Assembly: GCA_022578965.1 (NCBI GenBank)
Contig: MU400509.1
Location: forward strand, 700,663 to 764,662
Source of the DNA: Xylaria sp. FL1777
Taxonomy: Eukaryota > Ascomycota > Sordariomycetes > Xylariales > Xylariaceae
DNA: 64,000 nt
Direction: 5' to 3'
In this document: piece after piece, positions 46,563 to 58,107 of the stretch
Position numbering within the stretch: the first letter of the stretch is position 1
Layout: each line of letters opens with the position of its first letter
Translations under genes and position numbers: made by a program
Notes under the pieces: generated by a model
Told to the model about the DNA's origin: nothing
Databases searched by the model: none
What the model saw: the letters and a program-made list of their open reading frames with translations, nothing else

Positions 46563-48468
46563 ATGCCCAACCACTACACATCGAACCCCCATCCCAATGA
46601 GCGGGATTCTCTCGAGCTTGCCTCCTTGGCCTCATCGAGTCACGGCCCCGACACATATTCAGAAACCGATTCGAGACCCTCAATATCGTCGTCCCGCAAA
46701 TTTTCCCTCGAGCAGGACGACCCTTTGGACGATGGCAACCTAGCTGGCCGCCCTACGCTCGGCGGCGCTCGCGACAGATCATACTCAGTCGCCTCGAATT
46801 TCGACTACTCGGCGAATCTCTTCCCCCTCTCCTCCTCCACTGCGCCTGGTTATGCTCCCCTGGGCGCCCCTACATCGGCTGCGCAACATCGTGGTGGATT
46901 AGGCGGTGCCTCGCTGGAGAAGCACAAAACACTGACTTATCTGAATGGGCTAGGCCTAATTGTCGGCCTAATCATTGGATCGGGGATTTTCTCTTCCCCC
47001 AGTCAGGTCAACGTCAACGTTGGCTCACCAGGCGCCTCTTTGGTCGTGTGGGCAATAGCAGGTGTGCTAGCATGGACAGGTGCGGCTAGTTATGCTGAGT
47101 TAGGGGGTGCGATCCCTCTGAATGGGGGAGCACAAGCGTACTTATCAAAAATCATGGGAGAATTGGCCGGCTTCCTGTTCACATGGGTCGCTGTCCTCGT
47201 TCTAAAGCCCGGGAGTGCTGCCATTATCGCCATCATCATGGGGGAGTATCTTGTGCGGGCGTTTATTGGAGCCGAGGCAGAACACATAAATCCATGGATT
47301 AGCAAAGGAGTTGGTATTGCAGGACTATTTTTCATCACTTTCTTAAACTGCGTCTCTACGCGGCTAGGAACGCGAATCAACGATGCACTCATGTTCCTCA
47401 AGTTTATTGCTTTGGTCGGTGTCACAGTTGTCGGGATCGTGGTGGCCATAACCGGATTCTCTTTCTCGGGCCAGGCGAATATGGAGTGGAAGAATCACCA
47501 GTGGTTTGAGGGCACAACTACTGATGGTAGTCACTGGGCCGTTGCCTTGTATGCCGGGCTATGGGCATACGATGGCTGGGACAACGTAAGTTCTTGACTT
47601 CTATATATCTATTAAACCCTCGGTGCTAATGTAAATCCAGACAAATTACGTCGTTGGCGAGTTTCGTAACCCGTCGCGAGATCTCCCACGCGTCATCCAC
47701 ACAGCTATGCCCTTGGTAATCATCGGCTACTTGCTCGCCAACTTTTCGTATTTCCTCGTTTTACCCAAGGAAATTCTTAACAGCACTAATACTGTTGCGG
47801 TCGCATTTGGTAGCAAAGTATTTGGTCCAGCAGGCGCGCTCATATTCGCACTTATCGTTAGCGCTTCATGCTTCGGATCTCTCAACTCGACAACATTTAC
47901 AAGTAGTCGACTAGTATATGCCGCTGCAAAAGAAGGGTTTATCCCTTCATTCGCCGGGCGTATCGGAATTGGCTCACCGGAACCTAGAGTCTCCACGAGA
48001 AGAAGTGGCTGGCTTTCAAAGCGATTCCGGAACATGATTGTGGACGAAGAAACGGGTCTTTTTTTCACACCAGTGAATGCGCTCGTTTTAAACACTCTGT
48101 TAACCACGGCCTACATCGCAGTTGGCGAATTCAGCGAGCTCCTTACCTTTTATGGTGTGGCGGGATATTCGTTCTACTTTCTAACTGTCCTTGGATTGAT
48201 CATTTTACGAGTCAAGGAGCCGCATCTTGAAAGACCTTATAAAACTTGGATAACTACACCTATAATATTCTGCTGTGTTAGCTTGTTTCTACTCAGCAGA
48301 GCCGTCTTTGCGCAGCCTCTAAAGACCCTTATCGTTGTCGCATTCGTTCTCACCGGCATACCTGTCTTCTTTTGGCGGATACAAGGGCGTGACCAGGTAA
48401 CTAAGCGTGAAAATGGAATAAGAGAAGCGCCTGTCTGGCAATTCTGGAAGCGCTGGCGTCGGACATAA
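46563..48468 (+). CDS. LAT-family amino-acid permease, Mup1-like
   Basis: Two exons, 46563-47585 and 47641-48468, in phase, 616 residues. A roughly 115-residue Ser/Pro-rich cytosolic N-terminus precedes the APC-superfamily fold: TM1 has GLIVGLIIGSGIFSSP, then the ASYAELGGAIPLNGGAQAYL block and, across the intron, YDGWDNTNYVVGEFRNP, a LAT/Mup1 hallmark. About 12 membrane segments. Fungal relatives carry methionine (Mup1) or large neutral amino acids without a 4F2hc partner; which one is not decided by sequence. The insert near 455-475 (RVSTRRSGWLSKRFRNM) is a cytosolic loop. It lies in the plasma membrane and is probably nitrogen- or sulfur-regulated. Confidence 0.92.
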
Positions 48469-49689
48469 GATTATGACAATTGTATTTTTGGATATCAAAT
48501 AACTCCTTCGGCGTCCTTTTCCCCCTTCCCAAATGTATCGTTGGTTCCGGGACTCGGGTATGAATGAATTGGTCAGATTACGAAGGCATGGTATAACAAT
48601 CATAGGATCATTGGGGTAATAGACATGCCAATAAATGGCTTGAAGGGCATACTCTACCTACCTAGGTACTTAGAGGTATATCACGCCTCGGTCATATATG
48701 ATCTACCAGGTTAATAGAATAATAATCGTTATTAGCATTTTGCGAGTGTTTAACTTGACGATTTAGGACCCTAACCCTTAAGACACGTAGTCCCCTTCAA
48801 GGGACTTTCAATTACAATACTGGGCCATATAATACGGAACGTAAATTCAATGCTGTACGGATTCACTTAGAAAGCCCATCACATGTTTACTATCGGCATC
48901 GTTTATAAGCGCAATGTAAAACTCAGCTAGGCATATTCAATGCTCTGAGGAGTTTGCTAAGTCAACTTGTATGCACCAGACGGATCTAAGAACTGCCCAT
49001 TGCTCCTCTCTCAGCTTTCTGCTAGCCAACGTGAACTGGGCTAGATTTTAGAGGACCTAATTTTGCTTCGAGTCTTGACTGAAAAACGGGTAGGAGAATT
49101 ACGAAGTATGCCGGTCTTATAACGGCTTACTGGAAGGCAGAGTATCCTCGAATTATTGACGTGTCGCCACCAGAAGCCCAGCTCCGTCTGCATGAGCCTC
49201 ACAACGAGATATTACAGATATTCGCTTCGTTAATCTGTACAATAAACCCCAGCCTTTCCAAGCAACTCTAGGTAACATTGAAGAGCTGAAACACAATATC
49301 CCATAAGGTGTTCCCCCTCAAGCGTTTAGAGATTCTGTCATCTATCTAACCTACTTGATTCTGTGCAAACCGATTTTGAGGCCAATTAAAAGAGCACCTC
49401 TGGAAGTGCACTTCCAGTCCCAACGGCCTATCTCCTTCCGACGCATGAAGAAATTCTACGCTTCGAGTACCCCTCAATTCCCTGTGACACAGCCCTTATG
49501 CCTACTCATAAATCCCTCGGTTCCCTCTGTCGTGTTGTTCTTTCCTCAGGCACTATCTCTACGTCTTTGAACTCTTTACGACCCGAAATAAAACAATCAT
49601 CTTTTCCGGCCCCGAGGACTTTCAAAAACAAGCGGCAAGCGTTTCGCCTTATTTGTTCTATTCAAACGAAGCACATACATAGCTCGAGA
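48469..49689. other. Intergenic region with repeat copy
   Basis: 1.2 kb between the permease and the deaminase ATG. It contains TACCTACCTAGGTA words at about 48656-48669 and repeat copy 1 at about 49210-49335. An in-frame ATG at 49498 could extend the deaminase. Confidence 0.5.
49210..49335 (+). repeat. Dispersed direct repeat, copy 1
   Basis: Aligns without gaps to 50710-50835 at an offset of exactly 1500 bp. The two share TTCGCTTCGTTAATC, ACATTGAAGAGCT, ACACAATATCCC and AAGCGTTTAGAGAT. Most differences are transitions, copy 1 having A/T where copy 2 has G/C, the pattern expected from RIP in copy 1. Confidence 0.8.
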
Positions 49690-50220
49690 ATGGCTTCCGA
49701 CGGTACCACCACCGCCCCAAACTTCACCCCCTCAGATCTCACGCACCTCCGCCGCGCAGTCGCCCTAGCTGCGGAATCCCTAGCTGCAGGCGACGCCCCC
49801 TTCGGCTCCGTCCTGGTCTCGTCGTCAGGCGAGGTGCTAGCCGAAGACAGAAACCGCATCGCCACATTAAAAGATGCAACTAAACACCCCGAGTTCGAGC
49901 TCTCCCGCTGGGCCGTGGCTCACATTCCGTCGGCCGAAGAGCGGTGCACCACCACGATGTACACTTCCGGCGAGCACTGTCCGATGTGTGCTGCTGCGCA
50001 CGCGTTCAATGGGTTGGGCCGGATCATATACGTAGCCTCCGGAGAGCAGCTTGCAGAGTGGCGGGCGGAGTTTAAGGGAGAGCAAATACCAGTGAGGGTG
50101 GCGCCGCTTGCGGCTCAAACTGTCGCGCCGAACATTGAGGTCCTAGGCCCTGTTCCAGAACTGCAAGAGAAAATTCAGGAGATACACCGCGAATATGCGA
50201 AGAAGAATCCTCGGTATTAA
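49690..50220 (+). CDS. CDA-superfamily nucleoside/base deaminase
   Basis: 176 residues from the ATG at 49690; an in-frame ATG at 49498 would add 64 residues with a basic, Ser/Arg-rich, presequence-like character. Zinc motifs are visible: HPE (near 59-61, replacing the common HAE) and CPMC (PCxxC variant) with the following AAAHAFNG. GDAPFGSVLV is the family's N-terminal block. Such fungal proteins are related to guanine or cytosine deaminases and tRNA-type deaminases; the exact substrate is unknown. The first ATG could give a mitochondrial form and the second a cytosolic form, which is inference. The gene is bracketed by the two 1500-bp-spaced repeats. Confidence 0.88.
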   Translation: MASDGTTTAPNFTPSDLTHLRRAVALAAESLAAGDAPFGSVLVSSSGEVLAEDRNRIATLKDATKHPEFELSRWAVAHIPSAEERCTTTMYTSGEHCPMCAAAHAFNGLGRIIYVASGEQLAEWRAEFKGEQIPVRVAPLAAQTVAPNIEVLGPVPELQEKIQEIHREYAKKNPRY

Positions 50221-50709
50221 TGTGTACCCAAGTCTTGAATGGTTCCTGGTAGGTATTCAAGACAAAACTAAGTATTTTCCAACGTGGACATACAGCAAAT
50301 CAGTTGGCAAACAGGATACCCAGAGCCGTTGCACTTTTAATTAGAGTTTTAATTAAAAGCCTATCTATTCTGATTGCCAAAACATTGACCAGAACCAATA
50401 CATCTTACTTGTACTGCCTCTTCTATAGATATAAGTCCTTCATAGTATAGTGTAGGTATCGTACTAACGCTAATTAATTGATTGATTCCTACTCGATTTC
50501 AGTCGCTTTTTCATCCGCAGCTATGCCCGGCTAGCAGAGCGTGGCATTATTCAAAGCAGTATGACCGGGCGGTTCGACGGTTGTGTTTTGTTTTCCTCAA
50601 TACGGTGCACCTGTGGAGTCAACGTGCCGATGGTAAAACGGAGGCCCGGCGGCTGCGAGGTGACGCCGCACCGTCACGATATGATTAGTCAGCACAGGCT
50701 CTCGAACCG

Positions 50710-50835
50710 AGTTCCCAATATTGCAGTATATTCGCTTCGTTAATCCGTATAATAAGCCCCAACCTTTCCAGGCAACTCCAGGTCACATTGAAGAGCTAGA
50801 ACACAATATCCCGTAGGATGCTCACCGCCAAGCGT
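50710..50835 (+). repeat. Dispersed direct repeat, copy 2
   Basis: Partner of 49210-49335. It keeps more G/C, so it is probably the less RIP-mutated copy. Unit boundaries are approximate. Confidence 0.8.
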
Positions 50836-51428
50836 TTAGAGATGCTATATCCGTCACTTAAAGGCAGGATCGACAGCCTCTGTATCGTCCAAGACGACTA
50901 GGAATAGGAAGAGCAGGCACCTCTCATATATGACATATAAAGCATCGTACTGCTGTTTGGTGCTGTAATAAGACGTGAAGTGTGTTTAGACGCGGCTCTA
51001 TTTGACGGAACGGTACAATGGGTATGATGAAAAGAAGAGGAGGAAGAGCATTACCAGTAGCTTGTTCATATCGAGTACTTACATTTAGACCCTCATCCGC
51101 TACCGACGCCAGGTAAAGAGTACCGCGAACTATGCACCTGGGTAACCCGACCGGTAGTCTGGTATCCTAGGACTCAATGTCAGATGGTCAACGGACAGCG
51201 AAGTCGCTATCTGACAGGTCTTTGAAAAAGTACCGTGATGTCGGACCTCCCATGGAAAAGGACTGTACGTATTTCTCTGGCTCGTTTCCTCTTTATTTGA
51301 CGATCTTCATCTTTTTCTGGGCAAGATGATAACTTATAAGCCTCCTACATGCCGCAGCGATCCTACAGCGCGGTCAGAGGGGCATTTGCTTATAAAATTT
51401 GTGGTAGTCGTCTACTATGTCGGGTTAT

Positions 51429-51957
51429 GTCGCAAAACAACGCCGTTGTTGCGGGATTAACAACAACAGTATTTATGGCTACCAACTCGACACACCCCCT
51501 AGATTAGCTAGGCTATCCTAGCAGCCTATTTGTTTAACTAGTACTAGCGTAGCGCTATACAGCTGCATGTTTTTCATTAATCTTTTAGTTCTAGTAGTAA
51601 ACTAGTATTACTTTTTGCCGGAACCAGAACAAAAGATCATAAAGGTAGTATGCATTGGCGTTAACCGTTAAGCTAGCTAGCAAGAGCAAACCAAGGGCTT
51701 ATAACTGTCGCAAAACAACGCCGTTATTGCAGAATTAACAACAACGGTATTTATGGCCACCAACTCGACAGGTTACTACAACGTTCAAGGAAAATGATTG
51801 CAAGCAATAGGCTTTTCGTGGTTATGAACCTCTATCACCGCTCGAATATGTCTAATTCTACAATAGGACTTATTTCTGAAATATTAAGCAACAGCACCTA
51901 TGGGGTGGGCATATATACCGCTGTTGCACATATCGCAACAACGGCGTCGTTTTGCGT
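51429..51957. mobile_element. Probable non-autonomous MITE with internal repeat
   Basis: The left end, CGCAAAACAACGCCGTTGTTGCG from about 51431, matches the reverse complement of the right end at about 51935-51957 with one mismatch. A second direct copy of the left unit, about 67 bp, lies at about 51706-51772, so the element is nested or internally duplicated. No transposase frame is present. Target duplication is not clear. Confidence 0.6.
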
Positions 51958-53936
51958 GATAGAAGCTCTTTCAGGTTTTCATATGAGTCAAGAGCACTGA
52001 TCCTGCTGGATATCTCTAGGTTACCGTCTCTTCCGGATCGCGAACCTGTTTACTACCTCTCCATCGGCCCTCGTGCAACGCGACTCGTGATGTTGAAACA
52101 GGCCTACTACTACGATTCTTTGAAAGAAAGGAGCAAGTATTTGAGTGCACCTGAACAGTTAATTTTAGAAGGGAAGAATAAGTGGATTTAGCGGGCGAGT
52201 CTTATGCAAATTATAAACTAATTGCAATCAACTAATATATATAAATCCGTCTCTTATATAACTACGCTTTATAACTACGGCCAAGTAAAAATTCCATAAA
52301 AGCCCCCTGAAACATCTATACCGAGTGAACTACTATGCATCTTTAGGAATTATATTCAAGATTCACTTCACACACCTCGTCAACGTGGATAATATCAAGT
52401 TTTCATCGAACCACATTAGCAGCCGTAGAGTTTCACCAATGATGGGCTCTGCTGCCTATACGTAATACAGAAGATGAGACCTGACACCTACATCCACCGA
52501 TGCAATGGCATAACATTGGGTAGTAATGATACGTTGACACTTGTGGAATTATGTTTCGGTCCTTGACTGTAAGAAACAGGCTGGGAGGGTTGACTCGCAG
52601 AGAAGTACGAGAAATCCGGCGTCATCAATATACAAACTGGTGACAACGGGGATAAATGGACACTGGAAGCAACCTAGAACTTACCAATCTACCAGAAAAC
52701 AAGTACTCCGCTTATACTGTAATGGTGGTTAGGTGATGACTGGGAGATGTCTTGGTCCGAATGGCGACGCCACAGAGCCCTCAGATCAATATAGACTGGC
52801 CAATCAGTTCAGCTCAGATTTCCCTGATTCCTATAGCTACTTTTAACGGAACAGATAGTGGGCGATGTATGTGCCGGCTATCCGTCACACGGTACCATCT
52901 CGGGGGAATTTGGGGAATCAAACTGATACAATGCTAGGTCGCGGGACGCCTGAAAACTGACAGTTGTCACTCTGCCATTTGTAAAATATAATTAAGTGTA
53001 AATAATACATGGAAAAGACATTGCGTGTATCCAAAAAACAATCTATTAATGCACCATCGCTGAAGGCTATGATAGTTATTGTTTCGTAAGTAATAATCGC
53101 CCTCCGCCTTAGACCCAGTAACGGTCGTGTTTACGGTGTTCAGGGCTGATGGACTCTCTATACTGAGCATATATGCTCCTATTTATCCAGACAGAGTGAC
53201 GCTAAGTTGCTTCCAGCAAGATACAGCTACTTACAACGTCATGAATGTCCCCGCGCAATATGACTCAGCCGCCACAACCCGCAGTCGTTTGAGAGGATCG
53301 TTCGTTTGCATTCGGTTGCCATTCTAATATGACGAGCAGCCGCTAGAGGTGTTATTGGATAGATATCGTACTTGGAACATGTACCAATGTAGGCTAACTA
53401 AATAAAACGCCTTCTTGCGAGATCGTCATAGCCACGGATAGCTTCCCTTATTAGGTGCCTATGCAACCCACGCTTTACAAACAACAACTTGTTAGAAGCT
53501 GAATGGACCACTTGGACGATAGAAAATAGTAGGTATTGCATGGGTGTGTTGTACAGAGCTTCGCCAACACAGCGCTGTCGCTATTCGTTTGAATAGAATC
53601 CCGGCTGAAGATGCAGCAGAGCGCAGGCAAGCCATTAGCAGCCGAAGTTACGGTGATAATCAATTGGCTTGTGGCTACTGTCGGCTGTCTCTTAATATGC
53701 ACTTCGAACTACCTCAAACTGCGTTATGTCATCTATGAACTTGAAATTTGTTTGTCTGCATATCTGGGATAAGAATGTAAGATATTCGAGGTCGTCGATG
53801 ATTATCTTGTCTTCTTATTACTTATTTTTTTCTTATGGACACTCCCTAATTTTTGATACCGGATCCTCATGCTTGCTAGCGTTATTCGAATATATGCGAC
53901 TCTTTTCACTCAACTCAATCGCTGCTATATATCACC

Positions 53937-54410
53937 ATGACTAGGAGACATCACAGACCCCCCGAGACGTCATCTATGCACCCCTCGAAACACTCTGAGG
54001 TCTCTCAACTGCTCGAAGAAGAGAATCTCAATTTCACATTCCACAAAAACGATGAGGACTATGGGTGTATTAAGACACGTGACACTGCTGTAATGGGACG
54101 CTTCGTATGTCATAATCCGAAGTGTGTGACGAACGGATGGAGTAGTAAACAGATAGCCATCATTATCCGCATGTACCCCAAACGGGAATACAACGCAAGA
54201 GTCTACCATCAGCGTTGTAAGAGCTGCGGCAGTCTTAGCAAGCCGATATTGGACGAAACATACGCGGAACGAGTTGCATATTGGATCAAGAAGTGGTGTG
54301 GGATCCGGTTGGAGGCGCCTCCTCATTCAGGCAAGAGCAAAGGACCGCATCAGAAACGATTTTGTGAGGGCTGCAAGGCGGGACATTGTTCACAGTTGGG
54401 ATACGAATGA
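53937..54410 (+). CDS. zf-3CxxC zinc-finger protein
   Basis: Single exon, 157 residues. Pairs of CxxC-type sites fit the fungal 3CxxC domain: FVCHNPKC near 57-62, then RCKSCG near 94-99, and CEGCKAGHC near the end, with NGWSSK after the first pair and YHQRC before the second, as in the family. About 45 residues precede the domain. It is likely a nucleic-acid- or protein-binding zinc module; the role is unknown. It stands alone in a repeat-rich area. Confidence 0.85.
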   Translation: MTRRHHRPPETSSMHPSKHSEVSQLLEEENLNFTFHKNDEDYGCIKTRDTAVMGRFVCHNPKCVTNGWSSKQIAIIIRMYPKREYNARVYHQRCKSCGSLSKPILDETYAERVAYWIKKWCGIRLEAPPHSGKSKGPHQKRFCEGCKAGHCSQLGYE

Positions 54411-55998
54411 AGGTATGGTATTCCTCTATATACCTTCCCCATATTACGAGACGATAAAGGATCGTGCTGATTTCCACCTGAATAGCGAGCTCATATATCT
54501 ACCCCTATTGATCGCCGGGAATCTATGGTACTGACAGAAACTAATTTGGATGGAATTCTATTGTAATAATCATAATCAAGTCCCCAGGGAAATGTCTATA
54601 TGACATTAAGGAGGCTATGGGGTGTATTTGGTGTTAAATTACTGGCCCTGAAGATGAAGGAATACCGTCTGTCTCATGCCTGAGTTCTACTTCAAGCATG
54701 GAAAATGTATTGCCAGGTGTCATAGAGACTGAGTTGTGCATACAAATGTTGTAGACCTGGTATGGACGCCTCCAGGACTGGAGATTTTGGCATTCGAAAT
54801 TGGAGTCCCTACGAAACTTGGACATGATTATTGATTAAATTCATTTTTGCATTAGTCGCCTCATAATTTTAATAATAAAAACAAAATTGCAAATAATACT
54901 CTTAAGAAAATTGTGTTAATACTAACATTACTATATAAGGCGTTAGAGGTATAGCGGGTAAAACGGACACGAACAGTTTATTTTATGGGAAATAGCAACT
55001 TACCGTCGCACTATCCAATTTTATACGGACAAATATACATCGCCCCCCGCTTCCCCCTCCCGCCCTTCCCAAGGTATGTTTAACAGCACCAATAAAGCAG
55101 ACTCTATTTTATTATATGAAAAAATAAAGACATACTTATTTAATATAACTACTACTTTTTTTTTTAAAAAAAATATTAGTTGAGAACACTTGTTTGGGGT
55201 ATAATAAAGCCAATTGATGAAGAAGGAAAGGAAGGAACACAGACAGATTTGCAGCGGAGCTACGAGATCTAGCAAGGTCTACACTTAAGGTGCAGACGCC
55301 CCCCTTGGGGTCCCTATTTAATTCATATAATAAGAATCCTTGACAAGAAATAACTAGAGGCCTTTACGATAGCGGCTTAAATGTATTTAAAGACCCGACG
55401 CTACCCCTTTAGTCGGTCCATCTCCCTCTTCTCTTGCCCAAACCCAGCAGTTTCACCCGAGTCCCCTACTCTTTGATCAAAGCCCGCTCTACCACTTCCT
55501 AGTCACCATCGCCCATCCTTTCTAACATGCGCAGCCCTCTAAATCCTTGATGGACACTTCGACAGGTTCGAATCATTCAATGCTTGACTATCCGAATCAT
55601 GTACAAGGGGACGATTACGCAGGGAACATTGGACTGGTTTTTGAACGCTCTTTGGCCGGAGGGCTTATCGCAAGGTGTACACCAGCTGCGTGTTGTCGAA
55701 CCTTGCTCTCTCATCGACGAGGCAACAAGCGGCCAGATTACTTATGAAGAGCAGAGGAACTCAGCGATCTGCAACGCACTTGTCCGATACGTTCAATATA
55801 CGAAATACATTACTCCCATCACGCTGAAAGTGTTATTGATCGCTCGAGGTGCGTCGCTTGATGGTCAAGCGGCGACACATCAACCTCAAGCTCGATGGAC
55901 AAGAACTTGAAAAGAGAAAGGCGCACTAATAAGCACCGACTATATACATGTCTTATTTCACATGCAGCTAGCTTGCTGATCGTATAAGCGTCCTTGAC
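54411..55998. other. Intergenic AT-rich region
   Basis: 1.6 kb. It contains an A/T homopolymer stretch at about 55151-55175. A 103-codon frame from the ATG at 55599 to 55910 has no recognisable domain and I do not call it. Nothing else is seen. Confidence 0.5.
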
Positions 55999-56835
55999 CT
56001 ATTGCTCTCGATGCGGTTCTACGCCGCCCCGAGAGCTCTTGTCCTGCAGGCTGCGCTTGAGAGCACCCATCTCAACGTCTACTTCCTCAGGTGAACACCC
56101 GAATTCTACCATCTCAAAGTCTACCAAAACTGTGTCTTGCCCATCCCGTACAAGAAAGTTGTGCTTGTTGATATCGCCAAGCTTGATGTCGAGCTTATGC
56201 AGCCGCCCCAGAGCCGTCTTGCAGCACTCGATATCCTCCAACCCTGCGGCCCTCGCACCTTGAACCCACTCTATGATGAACCCCACGACCCGTCCATCAT
56301 TGCCCTCAGTGACGTGCCCTAGAAACTTGGGCCCGATGCTGCGCCCATCGATTAATTGATACGCTGTCGTCTCAACTTCCATCGAGGCCATCTCCCACGG
56401 CCAAACAGCGAGCTTGATAAGTACTGGCTTTCCGTTGTTGAGCTCTGGATGCGTCGAGACATGGACCCGTTGCCTAATTCGACGTTGCTGCGTAAATTCG
56501 AATTCGTTCAGCTTCACCGGGTGCCAGATATTCTTTATCCCGGCAAGTTGCACCGTCTCCGTTTTGACGAAGGCAGTTTCTCCTGTTGCGGTATCCTTGG
56601 CGACGTGACCTTTGTTCCAAGAGCCGCTTGGAAACGGTGGGAAAAGCTCTTTGAGCAAGATGGGCTCGAAGGTGCGGTCATCCTCGGCCCCAAGAAACGT
56701 CCCCGGGGCTGTGGTGACATATCTGACACGTTGTCCGTCGGTGAGGAAGCGGTAGTCACTGTCGTTTATGTCGTCCTCGTCAACGAGACACGCGAGAAGT
56801 TGGACGTTGACATTTCTTGGTCTGAGCACTGCCAT
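55999..56835 (-). CDS. Protein-kinase-fold protein
   Basis: 278 residues from the ATG at 56835; the frame stays open upstream to an ATG at 57108 (369 residues), so the start is uncertain. Kinase-like marks: VLIKLA with the Lys of beta-3, MEVETTAYQL for helix C, IIEWVQGARA at the hinge, GDINKHNFLV as catalytic loop (Asp and Asn kept, the His-Arg of HRD lost) and LVDFEM in the DFG position. This matches fungal phosphotransferase-like proteins, often annotated in databases by wrong carry-over names. The substrate is unknown. Activity is plausible because the metal-binding Asn and Asp are kept. Confidence 0.75.
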   Translation of the reverse strand: MAVLRPRNVNVQLLACLVDEDDINDSDYRFLTDGQRVRYVTTAPGTFLGAEDDRTFEPILLKELFPPFPSGSWNKGHVAKDTATGETAFVKTETVQLAGIKNIWHPVKLNEFEFTQQRRIRQRVHVSTHPELNNGKPVLIKLAVWPWEMASMEVETTAYQLIDGRSIGPKFLGHVTEGNDGRVVGFIIEWVQGARAAGLEDIECCKTALGRLHKLDIKLGDINKHNFLVRDGQDTVLVDFEMVEFGCSPEEVDVEMGALKRSLQDKSSRGGVEPHREQ

Positions 56836-57734
56836 GTTGGAGTGCAAAAGACAGGGTGGGCAAAGACGGCGATCGTTTGCAAAAATAGCAATCGTGTCAC
56901 TTGACGGTACAATTTTGCGAGCGTGGTCAATGAGGAAGTATCTGAGACCCAGAAACGAAGGTGTTGGCGCTCTGGAAGAATGACACGGGGACAGGAGATG
57001 ATAATGCAGTGTCGGAGACTCAGACCAGCAAACTAATTTGCAGGCACCATCGCGCTGAACTGGCAGACGCATGGCCCCAGTCATTCCGCTAGCGGCTAGT
57101 TGTGTCACGGCAGAGGGGTCAAGTTACCGTCAAACGGTCACACAGTTGACCTCTGTCGCTCGACATGGATGGATGGCGCTTCCATTGAAGGACGACTCCT
57201 CACTCACCCAAGCCATGAATTAGAATCGAAAGCATATAAGTCTTACCATGGCGGCAGATAAACGGAAACCTACAGGGCAAGTAATACCTAGACTGAATCT
57301 TTGTCGTACGGCGACACCAACAGTCACACACTTAGGGGCGTTCAAGGTATGGCAGGGTGCCTAATAAGATAACACATATCTAACGCCAACAAGGACGAGT
57401 GTATCTACCTACCTTGGGGTCTGAGTTGTACATAAAATGCCAGAAGATTCCGAGCCATGAGCAGGAGAACCATGGCCCTTGAGAACCCTTTAGAGGTTAT
57501 TCTTGAAACGAATACAGTTCCAAGCTCTATACACTAGCCCTTGTCACAATCTTCTACCTCGTGTTCTGGCGTTTTCTGCAACACATCACGGTAATTTGGA
57601 CTTGTTTGCTTCTGCTCTGGGGATATGTATGTTCCGACCTCTAAGTTTTAACACAGCCCCATTCCTCACGAACTCCGTCGCATTACCCTGCAGAGTCACG
57701 ACACGACACAACGCGACACTATATCTCAACTGCC
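56836..57734. other. Intergenic region
   Basis: It contains the possible N-terminal extension of the kinase-fold gene up to 57108 and its promoter. Upstream lies the divergent start of a small Cys-rich gene. No other features. Confidence 0.45.
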
Positions 57735-57968
57735 ATGTGCATCCAAACCTACCGCAAGTCCACCTGCGGTTGTAAGAAGCCAGAGGAGTTCAAGCAGTGC
57801 CCAGAGCGTCTGGGGACAAACATCAAATGCACTCCAGTGACAAAAGAGTATCTTCCTGAGTCGGTGCATATGTGCAGTAAGCACATGGTGAAGCAAGGGA
57901 AGGACGAGATGCATCGCTTAGGATGTGTGATTGTCATCTGTACTCCGTACTCGAGTAACGGACTATAG
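57735..57968 (+). CDS. Small Cys-rich conserved-looking protein
   Basis: 77 residues from an ATG with good context. Cys positions are regular (MCIQTY...CGC...QC...KC...MC), and the charge pattern KPEEFKQCPERLGTNIKC resembles small fungal proteins with a C-x7-CxC layout that I have seen as hypotheticals. No signal peptide is present, so it is probably intracellular and zinc-binding. The last 15 residues may be replaced by another exon. The length and lack of homology data keep confidence moderate. Confidence 0.5.
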   Translation: MCIQTYRKSTCGCKKPEEFKQCPERLGTNIKCTPVTKEYLPESVHMCSKHMVKQGKDEMHRLGCVIVICTPYSSNGL

Positions 57969-58107
57969 GATAAGCCGAGCTAGTGCGTCGAAGTATCATG
58001 TCGAGGCTGGCGAAAGAATCTAAACGGGTGCCTGATTTAGATAAAGGGACATATCGAAAGTATTTCCATTTCTTTCCATTGCTGGGTAGAGAACTTGAAT
58101 TGGCTTG

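Larger units (their letters stand above)
50221..53936. other. Gene-free repeat-rich region
   Basis: 3.7 kb without a supportable gene. It holds repeat copy 2 (about 50710-50835) and a probable MITE (51429-51957). AT-rich stretches follow. Short ORFs show no domains. Confidence 0.6.

Noticed and set aside
55599..55910. 103-codon + ORF
   Set aside because: ATG present but no recognisable domain; local AT-rich flank.
56356..56904. 182-codon + ORF
   Set aside because: Antisense shadow of the kinase-fold gene.
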